From: DATAGF01 sp963813355
Lineage (GTDB): Bacteria; Actinomycetota; Thermoleophilia; Miltoncostaeales; Miltoncostaeaceae
Assembly: GCA_963813355.1 (NCBI GenBank)
Contig: CAWEYS010000011.1
Span: forward strand, 1 to 62,953
Length of the DNA stretch: 62,953 bases
Reading direction: 5' to 3'
Position numbers and translations under genes: made by a program. Position 1 is the stretch's first letter; each line of letters begins with the position of its first letter. The notes beneath the pieces are model-generated. The model searched no databases. It saw nothing but the letters and a program-made list of their open reading frames with translations, and was not told the origin of the DNA. Of the stretch, positions 25,043 through 33,886 are shown one piece after another.

Positions 25043-25104
25043 CCCGCGCCTCCTCGCTCCGGCGGTCGAGCGTCAACCCTAGTGGGGGCGCGGCCCGCCC
25101 GCCT

Positions 25105-26943
25105 CTATCCTCCCTCGGTGAGCGGGATCCGGTCCTGGGCCAGGACGGCCCGGTCGGTGCCGCTGGTGGCGATCACCCGGACCTCGACCTCGGCCTCTCC
25201 GGGGAAGTCGTCCGGGTCGATGCGGACGGCGGGGTCGGCGAGGTCGAGGCCCACCGTGCGCCACGTGGCGCCCCCGTCGGAGCTCGCCTGCACCAGGTAG
25301 CGGCGCTCGGGCGAGGGCCCCGGGGCGTCCCACTCCACGACCACCTCGTCACCGGCCCCGCCGCCGACCCGGCGGAGGCCGGGCGCGGAGGCGTCCCCCG
25401 GCCCGGCGGCCGGCGCGGCCGGGCCGCCGATCGGGCGGCTGTCGAGCACCGTGTCGCCGAGCCGCAGCTCGATGCGGCGAGCCTCCGGCGCGGCCGGCAG
25501 GACGGCGTCGATCGTCCCGGTGCGGTCGTCGTCGGGCTCCTCGCAGGCGCTCGGCTGGAAGCGCACGGGCTGCTCGACGAGCGTCTGCCCCTCGGCGGTC
25601 ATGAGGATGACAGAGAACGGCTCCCGGCCGGCCTCGTCGTCGGGCGGCGAGGGCTCGGACGAGGCCGGGAGGACGGCCGTCAGGGTCCCCGTCGAGCGCG
25701 TGAGGTTGGCGGCCGCGATGACGTGGATCCCGGCCACCTCGTCACCGGGTCCGGCGCTCGCGTTCCCGGGCGGCCCTCCGGCGCCGAGGGCGTCCTCGGC
25801 GGCCAGCCGGGTGCGGATGCCGTCGTACGTGAAGGAGCTCAGCCACTGGTTGTCACAGTAGGTCATGACGTCGTGCCAGGCCGGGCCCGGCAGCGCGCGC
25901 ATGGGGATGGCGAAGGCCGGGTCGCCGACGTCGAGGCCCACGAAGCGGCCGTCCGCGTTCGAGAGCTGGCCGTTGGCGTACGGGTAGGGGCCGCCTCCGA
26001 CGGCGCCGCAGAACTCGGCGTGGCGCCGTCCGAAGGTGTGCCCGAGCTCGTGGCCCGTGTACCAGTCGCCGTAGGACCCGTCCGCGTCCCAGCCGAAGGT
26101 CAACGAGCCGGTCGGGCCGGAGGCGACCGTGCCCGGCGCCGGCCCCGACGGGATCCCCGAGGCCAGGCCGCGCATGAAGCCGCCGGCGTCGTCGACGAGG
26201 CCGTAGTAGTGGGTGCGCCGGTCGGTCCCGGCGGCGACGTCGACCGCGCGCAGGGCGATCAGGGTGGCGTTGATCTCGGAGGCGTCGAAGGGCGCCGCGT
26301 GGGGGGCGTCGATCGTGGTCGTGGTGAGGCTCACGCTCGCGACGGGGTAGGCGCGCCGCAGCCACGACCGGATCAGGTCGATGTCCAGGGCCGACGCCAG
26401 GTGCGTCGCCGTCGATCCGGCCTGCGTGTAGCGGATCTTCGCGATGTGGATCCTCAGCGGCGCGGCGGGCGCGAACGTCACCGTGGTGTCCGGGCGGGGC
26501 GCCAGCGGCAGGTAGCCGGCCGCGGTCCGGGCGCTGCCCAGCCGGATCGCGATCGTGCCCGTGGCGAGGCTGGCGGGCAGCACGAAGTTCAGGCTGTGGC
26601 CCAGCTCGTGGCGCCGGCTGAGGAGCGCGGCCAGCGACGACCCCGACCGCGACGGGTCGAGCGCCGCCGGTCCGATCGGGGCGATGCCGTACCAGGGCCC
26701 CGAGGGCGCGCGCCCCACCCTCAGGACGCCGCGGACCGACGCGGGCCCCGCCGCATACGAGAGGTACACCCGCACGACCGTGCGCTTCCCGGCGACCAGC
26801 GGCACCGAGTTGAGGTGGTCCTGGACGGCCTGGGTGACCTCGATGCCGTCGACGACGACCTGGGCCGGGCCGGCGGCCTCGCCGGGCGAGGCGGCCTCGC
26901 CGGCGATCCGCTCCAGCAGGTCGTCGGGTGCCGGGCGTCCCAT
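25105..26943 (-). CDS. Metzincin-type zinc metallopeptidase with C-terminal beta domains, no signal peptide
   Basis: 612 residues from ATG 26943, which has GGGAGGG 2-3 nt upstream. The extended zinc motif HELGHTFGRRH (HExxHxxGxxH) lies near residue 297 and marks a metzincin; PAWHDVMTYCDNQW downstream supplies the expected Met-turn (VMTY). Upstream, IEVTQAVQD opens the chain and residues 30-140 look like a beta domain. The last 150 residues resemble fibronectin-III (RYLVQASSDGGATWRTVGLD). No signal peptide or membrane anchor is seen, unusual for this class, so the real start may differ or another export route is used. Confidence 0.8.
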   Translation of the reverse strand: MGRPAPDDLLERIAGEAASPGEAAGPAQVVVDGIEVTQAVQDHLNSVPLVAGKRTVVRVYLSYAAGPASVRGVLRVGRAPSGPWYGIAPIGPAALDPSRSGSSLAALLSRRHELGHSLNFVLPASLATGTIAIRLGSARTAAGYLPLAPRPDTTVTFAPAAPLRIHIAKIRYTQAGSTATHLASALDIDLIRSWLRRAYPVASVSLTTTTIDAPHAAPFDASEINATLIALRAVDVAAGTDRRTHYYGLVDDAGGFMRGLASGIPSGPAPGTVASGPTGSLTFGWDADGSYGDWYTGHELGHTFGRRHAEFCGAVGGGPYPYANGQLSNADGRFVGLDVGDPAFAIPMRALPGPAWHDVMTYCDNQWLSSFTYDGIRTRLAAEDALGAGGPPGNASAGPGDEVAGIHVIAAANLTRSTGTLTAVLPASSEPSPPDDEAGREPFSVILMTAEGQTLVEQPVRFQPSACEEPDDDRTGTIDAVLPAAPEARRIELRLGDTVLDSRPIGGPAAPAAGPGDASAPGLRRVGGGAGDEVVVEWDAPGPSPERRYLVQASSDGGATWRTVGLDLADPAVRIDPDDFPGEAEVEVRVIATSGTDRAVLAQDRIPLTEGG

Positions 26944-27031
26944 GGTCCCTCCCGGGGTCGTGATCGGCTCGGGGCGATCATCCGCCCGAGACGCCCCAGG
27001 CCGCAACGGGGCCCGAGCGCGGACCTCGTCC

Positions 27032-27037
27032 TAGGAT
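27032..27037 (+). promoter_or_regulatory. -10 box (TAGGAT) of the GNAT gene
   Basis: TAGGAT ends 6 nt before GTG 27044; leaderless pattern. Confidence 0.45.
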
Positions 27038-27043
27038 CAGGGA

Positions 27044-27454
27044 GTGGACGACGAGATCGAGGTGCGCGACAACCCCGAGGCGGGCCGCTACGAGGCGATC
27101 GTCGCCGGCCGGCTGGCCGGCTACGCGGCTTACCGGTCCCGGCCCGGGGCGCTGGCCTTCACCCACACCGACGTCCTCCCCCGGTGGGAGGGGCGCGGCA
27201 TCGGCAGCCGCCTGGCGCGGGCCGCCCTCGACGACGCCCGCGCCCGGGGGCTGAGCGCCATCCCGCGCTGCCCGTTCATCGCCGCCTGGATCCGTCGTCA
27301 CCCCGAGTACGAGGACCTCGTGCCGGAGGAGGAGCGGGGGCTGCTCGACGGGCGAGGGCTGAGCGACCTCAGCCCTCGAGGAAGGACACGACCTCGGAGA
27401 CGAACAGCTCGGTGGCCGTGTCCATGGCGGTGTGGCCCTGGCCGGGCATCGTGA
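27044..27454 (+). CDS. Small GNAT-like N-acetyltransferase (YjdJ type)
   Basis: The core of about 106 residues is a minimal GNAT/YjdJ fold: GRLAGYAAYRS, AFTHTDVLPRWEGRGIGSRL (acetyl-CoA-binding RGIGSRL), and the ending CPFIAAWIRRHPEYEDLV. The open frame continues to 27454, overlapping the opposite hydrolase by 86 bases with an Arg-rich tail. A TGA one frame away at 27360-27362 is a more natural end, so a one-base error near 27350 is likely. Confidence 0.8.
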   Translation: MDDEIEVRDNPEAGRYEAIVAGRLAGYAAYRSRPGALAFTHTDVLPRWEGRGIGSRLARAALDDARARGLSAIPRCPFIAAWIRRHPEYEDLVPEEERGLLDGRGLSDLSPRGRTRPRRRTARWPCPWRCGPGRAS

Positions 27455-28160
27455 CGATCCGGCTGTCCGGCAGCGCCGCGTCGGCCCTTGTGACCGCCTC
27501 CTTGAAGGGCTCGCGCGTGGCGTCGCCCTGCAGGAGCAGCGTCGGCACGGCCAGGTCGCCAAAGGCCGCGGGGTCGAACCGATGCTCGCCGACCGCTCGG
27601 AGCTCCCGGGGAATGGTGTGCGCCGCCGCAAGGCGCGCGCTCCACGCGGGCTGCGTCCGCATGACCTCGATCTGCTCCGGCCGGACCCCGGCCACCTCGG
27701 CCATGAAGACGCCCATGAAGCGGTCGCGATCGCCGTCGGCGAGCAGCGCCTCGAGCCGGGCGAGGGCGTCGCCGGTCGGGACCGCCCCCTTCCCCGGCGG
27801 CTCGTAGAGGACGAGCGCGCGCAGCGGCCGGGCGAGGAGGGCGCCCTCGAGCGCGCAGAGGGCGCCGAAGGAGTGCCCCAGCACGCACGCCCCCTTCCCG
27901 GCGTGGTCGGCGACGGCGGCGACGTCCTCGTACTCGCGCGCGATGGCGTAGTCGCGCGCGTCGCCGCTCTCGCCCCGCCCGCGGCGGTCAACGGCCAGGA
28001 CGGTGAAGCGCTCCGCGAGGGCCGGCAGCACGGGGGCCCACCGGGCGTGGTCCGCCGCGGTGCCGTGGACCAGGACGAGCGGCGGCCCCTCTCCGGTGCG
28101 CCAGACGGCGATCGGCGTGCCGTCGGCCGAAGGGACGGTCTCCAGCGTCGGTGCGCTCAT
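27369..28160 (-). CDS. Alpha/beta hydrolase
   Basis: 263 residues from ATG 28160, with AAGG 8 nt upstream. Oxyanion region LVLVHGTAADHARW, nucleophile elbow GHSFGA (Ser near residue 98), acid in LLLQGDATREPF and catalytic His in PGQGHTAMD near the C-terminus give a complete triad. The family covers esterases, haloperoxidases and lactonases; the substrate cannot be told. Convergent with the GNAT gene. Confidence 0.88.
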   Translation of the reverse strand: MSAPTLETVPSADGTPIAVWRTGEGPPLVLVHGTAADHARWAPVLPALAERFTVLAVDRRGRGESGDARDYAIAREYEDVAAVADHAGKGACVLGHSFGALCALEGALLARPLRALVLYEPPGKGAVPTGDALARLEALLADGDRDRFMGVFMAEVAGVRPEQIEVMRTQPAWSARLAAAHTIPRELRAVGEHRFDPAAFGDLAVPTLLLQGDATREPFKEAVTRADAALPDSRIVTMPGQGHTAMDTATELFVSEVVSFLEG

Positions 28161-28191
28161 CTCATGCACCTTTCGGACTCCGGCCGTGACC

Positions 28192-28451
28192 CTACGACCG
28201 AGCCGCCGACGCGGGCAAGCGCACGTGGCCTGGTCCGCCGCCCGCCGAGCGCCCACGCGCCACCGCGCGCCGCAGGCTGATGAGCGTCGCGCCACGACCA
28301 CGAGCGGAAGCGGCCACCAGGCCGACACCCCGGCCAGCACCAGCACCCAGCTGGCGAGGAGGGCGAGGCCGATCGCGGCGGCGATCGTCCAGTCGTCGCC
28401 CAGGATGAAGTCGACCCAGAACCCGAGGAATGCGCGAAGGGCGCGGATCAT
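28192..28451 (-). CDS. Small membrane protein, frameshift near its end
   Basis: ATG 28451, two bases after the stop of the larger membrane protein, so cotranscribed. Begins MIRALRAFLGFWVDFILGDD followed by two hydrophobic segments (IAAAIGLALLASWVLVLAG, SAWWPLPLVVV). After VVV the literal frame becomes Cys/Arg-rich; shifting one base gives ATLISLRRAVARGR and a stop at 28192. Function unknown; probably works with its upstream neighbour. Confidence 0.55.
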
Positions 28452-28453
28452 CT

Positions 28454-29208
28454 TCAGGCGGGCTCCCCGCCCATGGCGGGCTCGGCGTCGGCGCTCGCAG
28501 GGGCGGCCCGCCAGCGGCGCACCAGCGCGAGCATGCCCAGAGACGCGGCGAGGTAGAGGACCGCCAGCCAGGCGAGGGCCCACTCCTCGGCTGGCCAGTG
28601 GGCGCCGACCCCTTCCACGGCCCAGAAGGTGCCGAAGGTGGTGAGCATCGCCCCGACGACGAGCTGCATCGTGCGCCGCGGGATCCGGGCGAGCAGCGGG
28701 TAGGTGAGCGCGCCCAGCGCGGAGAAGGCCACGACCGCCACACCGGCGCCGGCCGCCGCCGACCACAGGTCCTCGCTGCGGCGCCCAGTGCAACCACGAT
28801 GACCGCGATCTCGAGCCCCTCCAGGGAGACCCCCTTGAACGAGAGGACGACGGCGGTCCAGTCCAGGCGCCCCTCGGGCGCGGGCGGCGCCTCCTCGATC
28901 TCCTCGTAGCCGACGCCGCCGGCCATCCAGCCCTCGCGCGAGACGCGCAGCACGCCCTTGCGCAGCCACCCCAGGCCGAAGACCAGCAGCAGGCCGCCGA
29001 CGACCAGGCGCAGCGGCTGGAGCGAGACGTCCTCGAGGGCGGGCCCGAGGACGCCGACAAGCGCGACCAGGATGAGCAGGCCGCAGGCAGCCCCCAGCAG
29101 CGACGCCCGCCACGAGCGGGCGACGCCGACGGCGACAACGATCGCGACCATCTCGATCACCTCGATCGCCGCCGCCAGAAGGGCGCTGGCGAAGACGGCA
29201 CCGTTCAC
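28454..29208 (-). CDS. Polytopic membrane protein, COG4280/TMEM165-like (frameshift near 28785)
   Basis: About 250 residues when repaired. GTG 29208 has a -10 box (TATCCT) 9 nt upstream. About seven helices. Two related segments carry Glu-x-x-Glu inside helices, AAAIEVIEMVAIVVAV near residue 13 and SLEGLEIAVIVVALGA near 125, suggesting an internal duplication as in cation exchangers of the GDT1/LysE superfamily. After ALGAA one base is misplaced; the other frame continues SEDLWSAAAGAGVAVVAFSA to EPAMGGEPA. Metal or cation transport is an inference from the acidic helices only. Confidence 0.6.
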
Positions 29209-29217
29209 GGGCCGGGG

Positions 29218-29223
29218 AGGATA
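29218..29223 (-). promoter_or_regulatory. -10 box (TATCCT) of the membrane-protein operon
   Basis: TATCCT on the minus strand ends 9 nt before GTG 29208. Confidence 0.45.
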
Positions 29224-29277
29224 GTCACCTCCGCCGCCCCGGCGCGCGGCGCGGCCACGATGCGATCCTTACCCGCG

Positions 29278-29938
29278 ATGCGCTGGGCGACCTTCGACTG
29301 CTACGGCACCCTCATCGACTGGGACGGCGGGGTGGGCGCCGAGCTCACGCGCCTGTTCGGCGCCGAGCGCGCTCCGGAGCTCCTGGCCCGCTACCACGCC
29401 GCCGAGCCGGAGGCTGAGGCCGAGAGCTACCGGAGCTACGCCGACATCATGGCGCGTTCGCTGGCGCGCGCGGCGCGCCACGCCGGGCTGGCCGTGCCGG
29501 AGGGGGAGGAGGGCTCCCTGGCGCGCGCCCTCCCGGCCTGGCGGCCCTTCCCCGAGGTCCCGGCCGAGCTGCGGGAGCTCCGCCGGCGCGGATGGCGCCT
29601 GGCGGTGCTCTCCAACTGCGACCACGAGCACATCGAGGCGTCCGGCCGGGCGCTCGGCATCGCCTTCGACGCGGCCGTGGTCGCGCAGGACGTGCGCTCC
29701 TACAAGCCGGCCCGTGCCCACTGGGAGCGGTTCTTCGCGATCACGGGCGCCGAGCGGGATCGCCACGTCCACGTGGCGGCCAGCCTCTTCCACGACATCC
29801 GCCCGGCGCGGGACCTCGGCCTGAGGAGCGTCTGGATCAACCGCGCGGCGGAGCGTCCCACGCCGCGTCCGGACCGGGGAGCTGCCGGACCTCCGGGGCC
29901 TGGCGGACGCGCTCGACGAGCTGGTGGCACCGGCCTGA
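29278..29938 (+). CDS. HAD-superfamily hydrolase, haloacid dehalogenase type II-like (frameshift near 29878)
   Basis: About 219 residues repaired. Motif I WATFDCYGTLIDW carries the nucleophile Asp; motif II LAVLSNCD; the conserved Lys in SYKPARAHWERF; motif III HVAASLFHDIRPARDLGL. This matches type II haloacid dehalogenases (L-2-haloacid dehalogenase/FCYGTL group). One extra G in the GGGG at about 29878 breaks the end; removing it gives ELPDLRGLADALDELVAPA and TGA at 29936-29938. ATG 29260 is an alternative start. Divergent from the membrane-protein operon. Confidence 0.85.
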
Positions 29939-29939
29939 G

Positions 29940-30884
29940 GGACGGGTCGGGCCGTTCGCCGGGCGGTCACCTCGAGCCACGGCCACAGGGGCCGGCGCGC
30001 GGCGATCGACCCGACCCGGTACGCGGCGCCCCGCAGCCCGCGACACATCGCCTGCCACGACGTCCGCGTCGGGAGCCCCGCCGAGGAGAACTCCTGGCCG
30101 TCCACCCGCTCGACGAGCATGCCGTGCTCCTCGATCGCCCGGGTCAGGCCGGCGGCGGAGAAGGACGTGGCGTAGGGGACTCCGAGCAGTGCGTTCGCTT
30201 GCGCGACAGAGGCCAGGAGCCGGCCGCCGCGCGAGGCGTAGAGGAGCCGCACGAAGTCCGCGTTCGGCGTCCGGATCACCAGCGTCCCGTTCGGACGCAG
30301 GACCCGGGCCGCCCCCGCGAGTATGCGCGCGTGATCGGGCAGCTGCTCGAAGCAGTTCAGGATCCAGACCCCGTCGAACTCGCCGGCCTCGAAGCGATCG
30401 GGATCGAACGGCTCGCCGCTGATGTCCAGGCCGCGCGCCTCGCAATGGGCGACCACGTCGGGGTTGATGTCGATTCCCGTCACGCGACAGCCCGCCTCGT
30501 GGGCGAATTCGAGGAAGGCCCCGCTGTAGCTGCCGATCTCGAGTAGCCGGGCACCGGCGACGACCCCTCGCGCGCGGAGGCGGCCGGCGTTCCGCGCGAG
30601 CTCGGCCCGCCCCCGACGACAGAGCTCGTCGAGCACACCCTGTCGATAGCGACATCGCGCGTACCGAGCCTCGTCGTCGCGCCTCGCGAGGGATCCCTGA
30701 ACGCGCTCCCGCACGCCCGGCACCGGTAGACGGCTCTGGCCTGATCGTGGACGAACCCGTCGAGGCCTCGGCGCGCCCGCGCGAGGTCGCGCCCGATCGC
30801 CTCGGCGGTGCACAGCAAGGACGCGGACGACGCGCGACACACGACGCAGCGGCGGGGGGAGAGATCGTGCCCAAGGCTGCCCAC
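29940..30884 (-). CDS. Class I methyltransferase with N-terminal zinc-ribbon (frameshift near 30650, 3' end unclear)
   Basis: GTG 30884. The N-terminus has two Cys pairs, CVVC and YRCRACGSAF about 40 residues apart, a zinc-ribbon common in sugar and small-molecule methyltransferases. After a one-base break near 30650 the chain continues YRQGVLDELCRRG, SAM motif I LLEIGSYSGAFLEFAHEAG, acidic GIDINPDV, and EFDGVWILNCFEQLPDH, LRPNGTLVIRTPNADF. The region after LWPWLEVTARR has no stop before running far into the HAD gene, so the 3' boundary here is approximate. Confidence 0.7.
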
Positions 30885-31025
30885 GCCCCCTCATACCCTG
30901 CCCTCGCGGTCCCGGCAACCTCGTGCGACCCGAGGAGGAGGAGGAGGGGGGCGAGATCACAGGGTCCTCCAATCCCTCGACGTCGCGATATGTTCGGCCG
31001 GACCGCAGATCCGGGATGGAGCACG

Positions 31026-33836
31026 ATGGCGCACGGCGAGCTGAGTGGGCTCCTCGAGCGGAGTGTGGAGCTCGACGTGATCCGAGCCGGCGCCGAGGCG
31101 GTGGCCGCCGGCGAGGGGTGTGCGGTCGTCGTGGAAGGACCCGCGGGGATCGGCAAGACCGCGCTCGTCGCGGCGGCCCGCGCCTGCGCGGACGAGGCGG
31201 GGCTGAAGCCGCTGGGCGCCCGCGCCACCGAGCTGGAGCGGGCGTTCGGCTACGGCGTCGTGCGGCAGCTGCTCGAGCCCGCCGTTCACGACGGCGCCGG
31301 CACGGCGGTCTTCGAGGGCGCGGCGCGCTATACGGCGGCGCTGCTCGACGTCCCACTCGCGGAGCCCGCCCCCCTGCCGCTCGCGCCGGAGGGGGCGTTC
31401 GCCGTCCTGCACGGCCTCTACCGCCTCACCGTCAACCTCGCCGACAACCAGCCGCTGGCGCTGCTGGTGGACGACGCCCAGTGGGCCGACGGCGCGTCGC
31501 TGCGGTTCCTCGCCTACCTCGCGGGGCGGCTCAGCCGCACGCCGGTGATGCTGGTGGTCGCCGCCCGGCCGCTCGGCGAGCCCGGCGGCGCCGCGGTCGC
31601 CGAGCTGCTGGCCGAGGGCGGTGCGCCTGCGCCGCTGCAGCCCAAGGCGCTCAGCGACGACGCCTCGGCGAGGCTCGTGCGGACCGCGGTCCCCGAGGCC
31701 TTGGCGCCCCTCTGCCGCACCTGCCACGAGCTGACCGGCGGGAACCCGTTCTTCCTGCGCGAGCTCGCGGGCGCGCTGCACGAGGCCGGCCTCGATCGCG
31801 CCGACGACGTGCTCGGCGCGGCGCCCGACGGCGTCGTCGCGTCGGTCCGGGCGCGGCTCGCCCGCTTTCCCGGGCCCGCCCGGCGGCTCGCCGGCGCGGC
31901 CGCGATCCTCGGAGACGGCGCGCTCGTCCGGCACGCCGCGGCGATCGCGGAGCTCGACGACCGCGAGGCCGCCGAGGCGGCCGACGCCCTGCGCGCCGGC
32001 CGGATCCTGACCGAGGGCCGCGCCCTCCAGTTCGTGCACCCGATCATCCGGAGCGCGGTCCACGGCCAGCTCTCGTCCGCCGAGCGCTCGGCCGGCCACG
32101 AGCACGCGGCGCGCATTCTGGCCGCAGAGGACGCCGCCCCGGAGCGGGTGGCCGCGCATCTGCTCGCAACCGAGCCGCGCGCCCGCGACTGGGTGTGCGA
32201 TCGGCTCCGCGAGGCCGCTCGGGGTGCGCTGCCGCGCGGCGCGCCCGACGCGTCGGTCGCCTACCTGCGCCGCGCGCTCGAGGAGCCGCCGCCGCACGAC
32301 AGCCGCCCCGCCGTGCTGCTCGAGCTCGGGCTCGCGGAGTCGCTCACGCTCGACATGGAGCCGGCGATCGAGCACCTGCGGCGCGGCGTCGAGACGACGG
32401 AGGACACCGTCGCGCGGCTCTACGCGGCACGCACGCTCGGGGCGATCGTCGGGATGCGCAGCCCGTCGCACGCGGTCGAGATCGTCGAGCGCGCGCTCGC
32501 CGCCAGCCCCGATGCGGACCCCGCGCTGGCCCTTCACATCGAGAGCCACATGCTCAGCATGGCCCGCTTCGCCCTGACCTCTCGTCGCGCCACCTTCGAA
32601 CGCGCCGCTCGGCTGCGCGAGCGCGTCGAGGCCGGCGAGCTCGGCGGCCCGATGGAGCTCACGGTCGCCGCCACCGAGGTCACGATGGCCGGCGAGTCGG
32701 CCGAGCGCGCCGCGGCGCTGGCGGCGCGGGCGATCGAGGGGCTGCGGGCCGACCCGATCCTGGCGGTGGTGGTGGGGTTCGCGGTGCACAGCCTGACCGT
32801 GGCCGACCGCCTCGACGAGGCCGACCGAATCCTCTCGGCGACGGTGGACGACGCCCGCAGGCAGCGCGCCAACTACCGCGTCGGCCCGCTGCTCGCATTC
32901 CGCGCCGACGTACGCTTGCGCGCGGGAGCGCTCCGCGACGCCCAGGCCGACGCCGAGGCCGCGCTCGCGGCCTACGCGCACGCCGGCCGGTTGAGCGTCC
33001 TCGGGGCGACCGCGATGCTGGTGCAGGCGCTCGCCGAGCGCGGCGAGACCACGGCGGCCGAGGCTGCGCTGGAAGCCGCCGACGCGCACGGCCCGCCCGA
33101 GGAGATCGGCGACGCCTACACCGGCACGGTGGTCCTGAACGCCCGCGCTCGGCTGCGCCTCGCGCAGGGCGACGCGCCTGCCGCGCTCGCCGACCTGCTC
33201 GAGGTCGAACGACGCCAGGAGGCGATGCGCGAGCCGAACCCCGCCTGCATGGACTGGCGCTCGCAGGCCGCCCTGTCCTACGCCGCGCTCGACCAGGCCG
33301 ACCAGGCGCGCGCGCTCGCCCAGGAGGAGGTCGAGCTCGCCCGCCGCTTCGGCGCTCCCCGCGCGCTCGGGATCGCGCTGCGCACGCTCGGCGTGGTCGG
33401 CGACGAACTCGAGCATCTCACCGAGGCGGTGGACGTGCTGGCGGACTCACCGGCTCGGCTCGAGCACGCACGCGCGCTCGCCGACCTGGGCGTCGCGCTC
33501 CGGCACCGCCGCCGCGTCATCGAGGCGCGCGAGCCGCTCCGGCACGCGCTCGATCTCGCGCTCCGCTGCGATGCCGCGCCGCTCGCCGAGCGCGCGAGGA
33601 CCGAGCTGCTGATCGCCGGCGCGCGGCCGCGCCGGCCGCAGCTCACCGGGCTCGACGCCCTGACGACGAACGAGCGGCGGGTCGCCTCGCTCGCGGCGGA
33701 GGGACGCTCGAACCGGGAGATCGCCCGGGCGCTCCACGTGAGCCACAAGACCGTCGAGAAGCACCTGACGGCCGCCTACCGCAAGCTCGGGGTGGGCACG
33801 CGCCGGGACCTGCCGGGGGCGCTCGCAAAAGAGTAG
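31026..33836 (+). CDS. LuxR-family regulator with large STAND ATPase (LAL/MalT-like)
   Basis: 936 residues. Walker A GPAGIGKTAL at residues 38-47, Walker B ALLVDDAQWADG near 147, winged-helix and TPR-like repeats in the middle, and a C-terminal LuxR helix-turn-helix (LTTNERRVASLAAEGRSNRE, HVSHKTVEKHL). Length and layout are those of LAL regulators, which sense a ligand through the ATPase/TPR part. An ATG at 30990 is in frame but less likely. It opens the 33.9-45 kb secreted-protein island and lies in the same direction, so it may control it. Confidence 0.92.
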   Translation: MAHGELSGLLERSVELDVIRAGAEAVAAGEGCAVVVEGPAGIGKTALVAAARACADEAGLKPLGARATELERAFGYGVVRQLLEPAVHDGAGTAVFEGAARYTAALLDVPLAEPAPLPLAPEGAFAVLHGLYRLTVNLADNQPLALLVDDAQWADGASLRFLAYLAGRLSRTPVMLVVAARPLGEPGGAAVAELLAEGGAPAPLQPKALSDDASARLVRTAVPEALAPLCRTCHELTGGNPFFLRELAGALHEAGLDRADDVLGAAPDGVVASVRARLARFPGPARRLAGAAAILGDGALVRHAAAIAELDDREAAEAADALRAGRILTEGRALQFVHPIIRSAVHGQLSSAERSAGHEHAARILAAEDAAPERVAAHLLATEPRARDWVCDRLREAARGALPRGAPDASVAYLRRALEEPPPHDSRPAVLLELGLAESLTLDMEPAIEHLRRGVETTEDTVARLYAARTLGAIVGMRSPSHAVEIVERALAASPDADPALALHIESHMLSMARFALTSRRATFERAARLRERVEAGELGGPMELTVAATEVTMAGESAERAAALAARAIEGLRADPILAVVVGFAVHSLTVADRLDEADRILSATVDDARRQRANYRVGPLLAFRADVRLRAGALRDAQADAEAALAAYAHAGRLSVLGATAMLVQALAERGETTAAEAALEAADAHGPPEEIGDAYTGTVVLNARARLRLAQGDAPAALADLLEVERRQEAMREPNPACMDWRSQAALSYAALDQADQARALAQEEVELARRFGAPRALGIALRTLGVVGDELEHLTEAVDVLADSPARLEHARALADLGVALRHRRRVIEAREPLRHALDLALRCDAAPLAERARTELLIAGARPRRPQLTGLDALTTNERRVASLAAEGRSNREIARALHVSHKTVEKHLTAAYRKLGVGTRRDLPGALAKE

Positions 33837-33886
33837 GGCTCCCTCCCCATAACCCCGCGCCTCGCGTCGCGGCGATGGTGCGTCCC

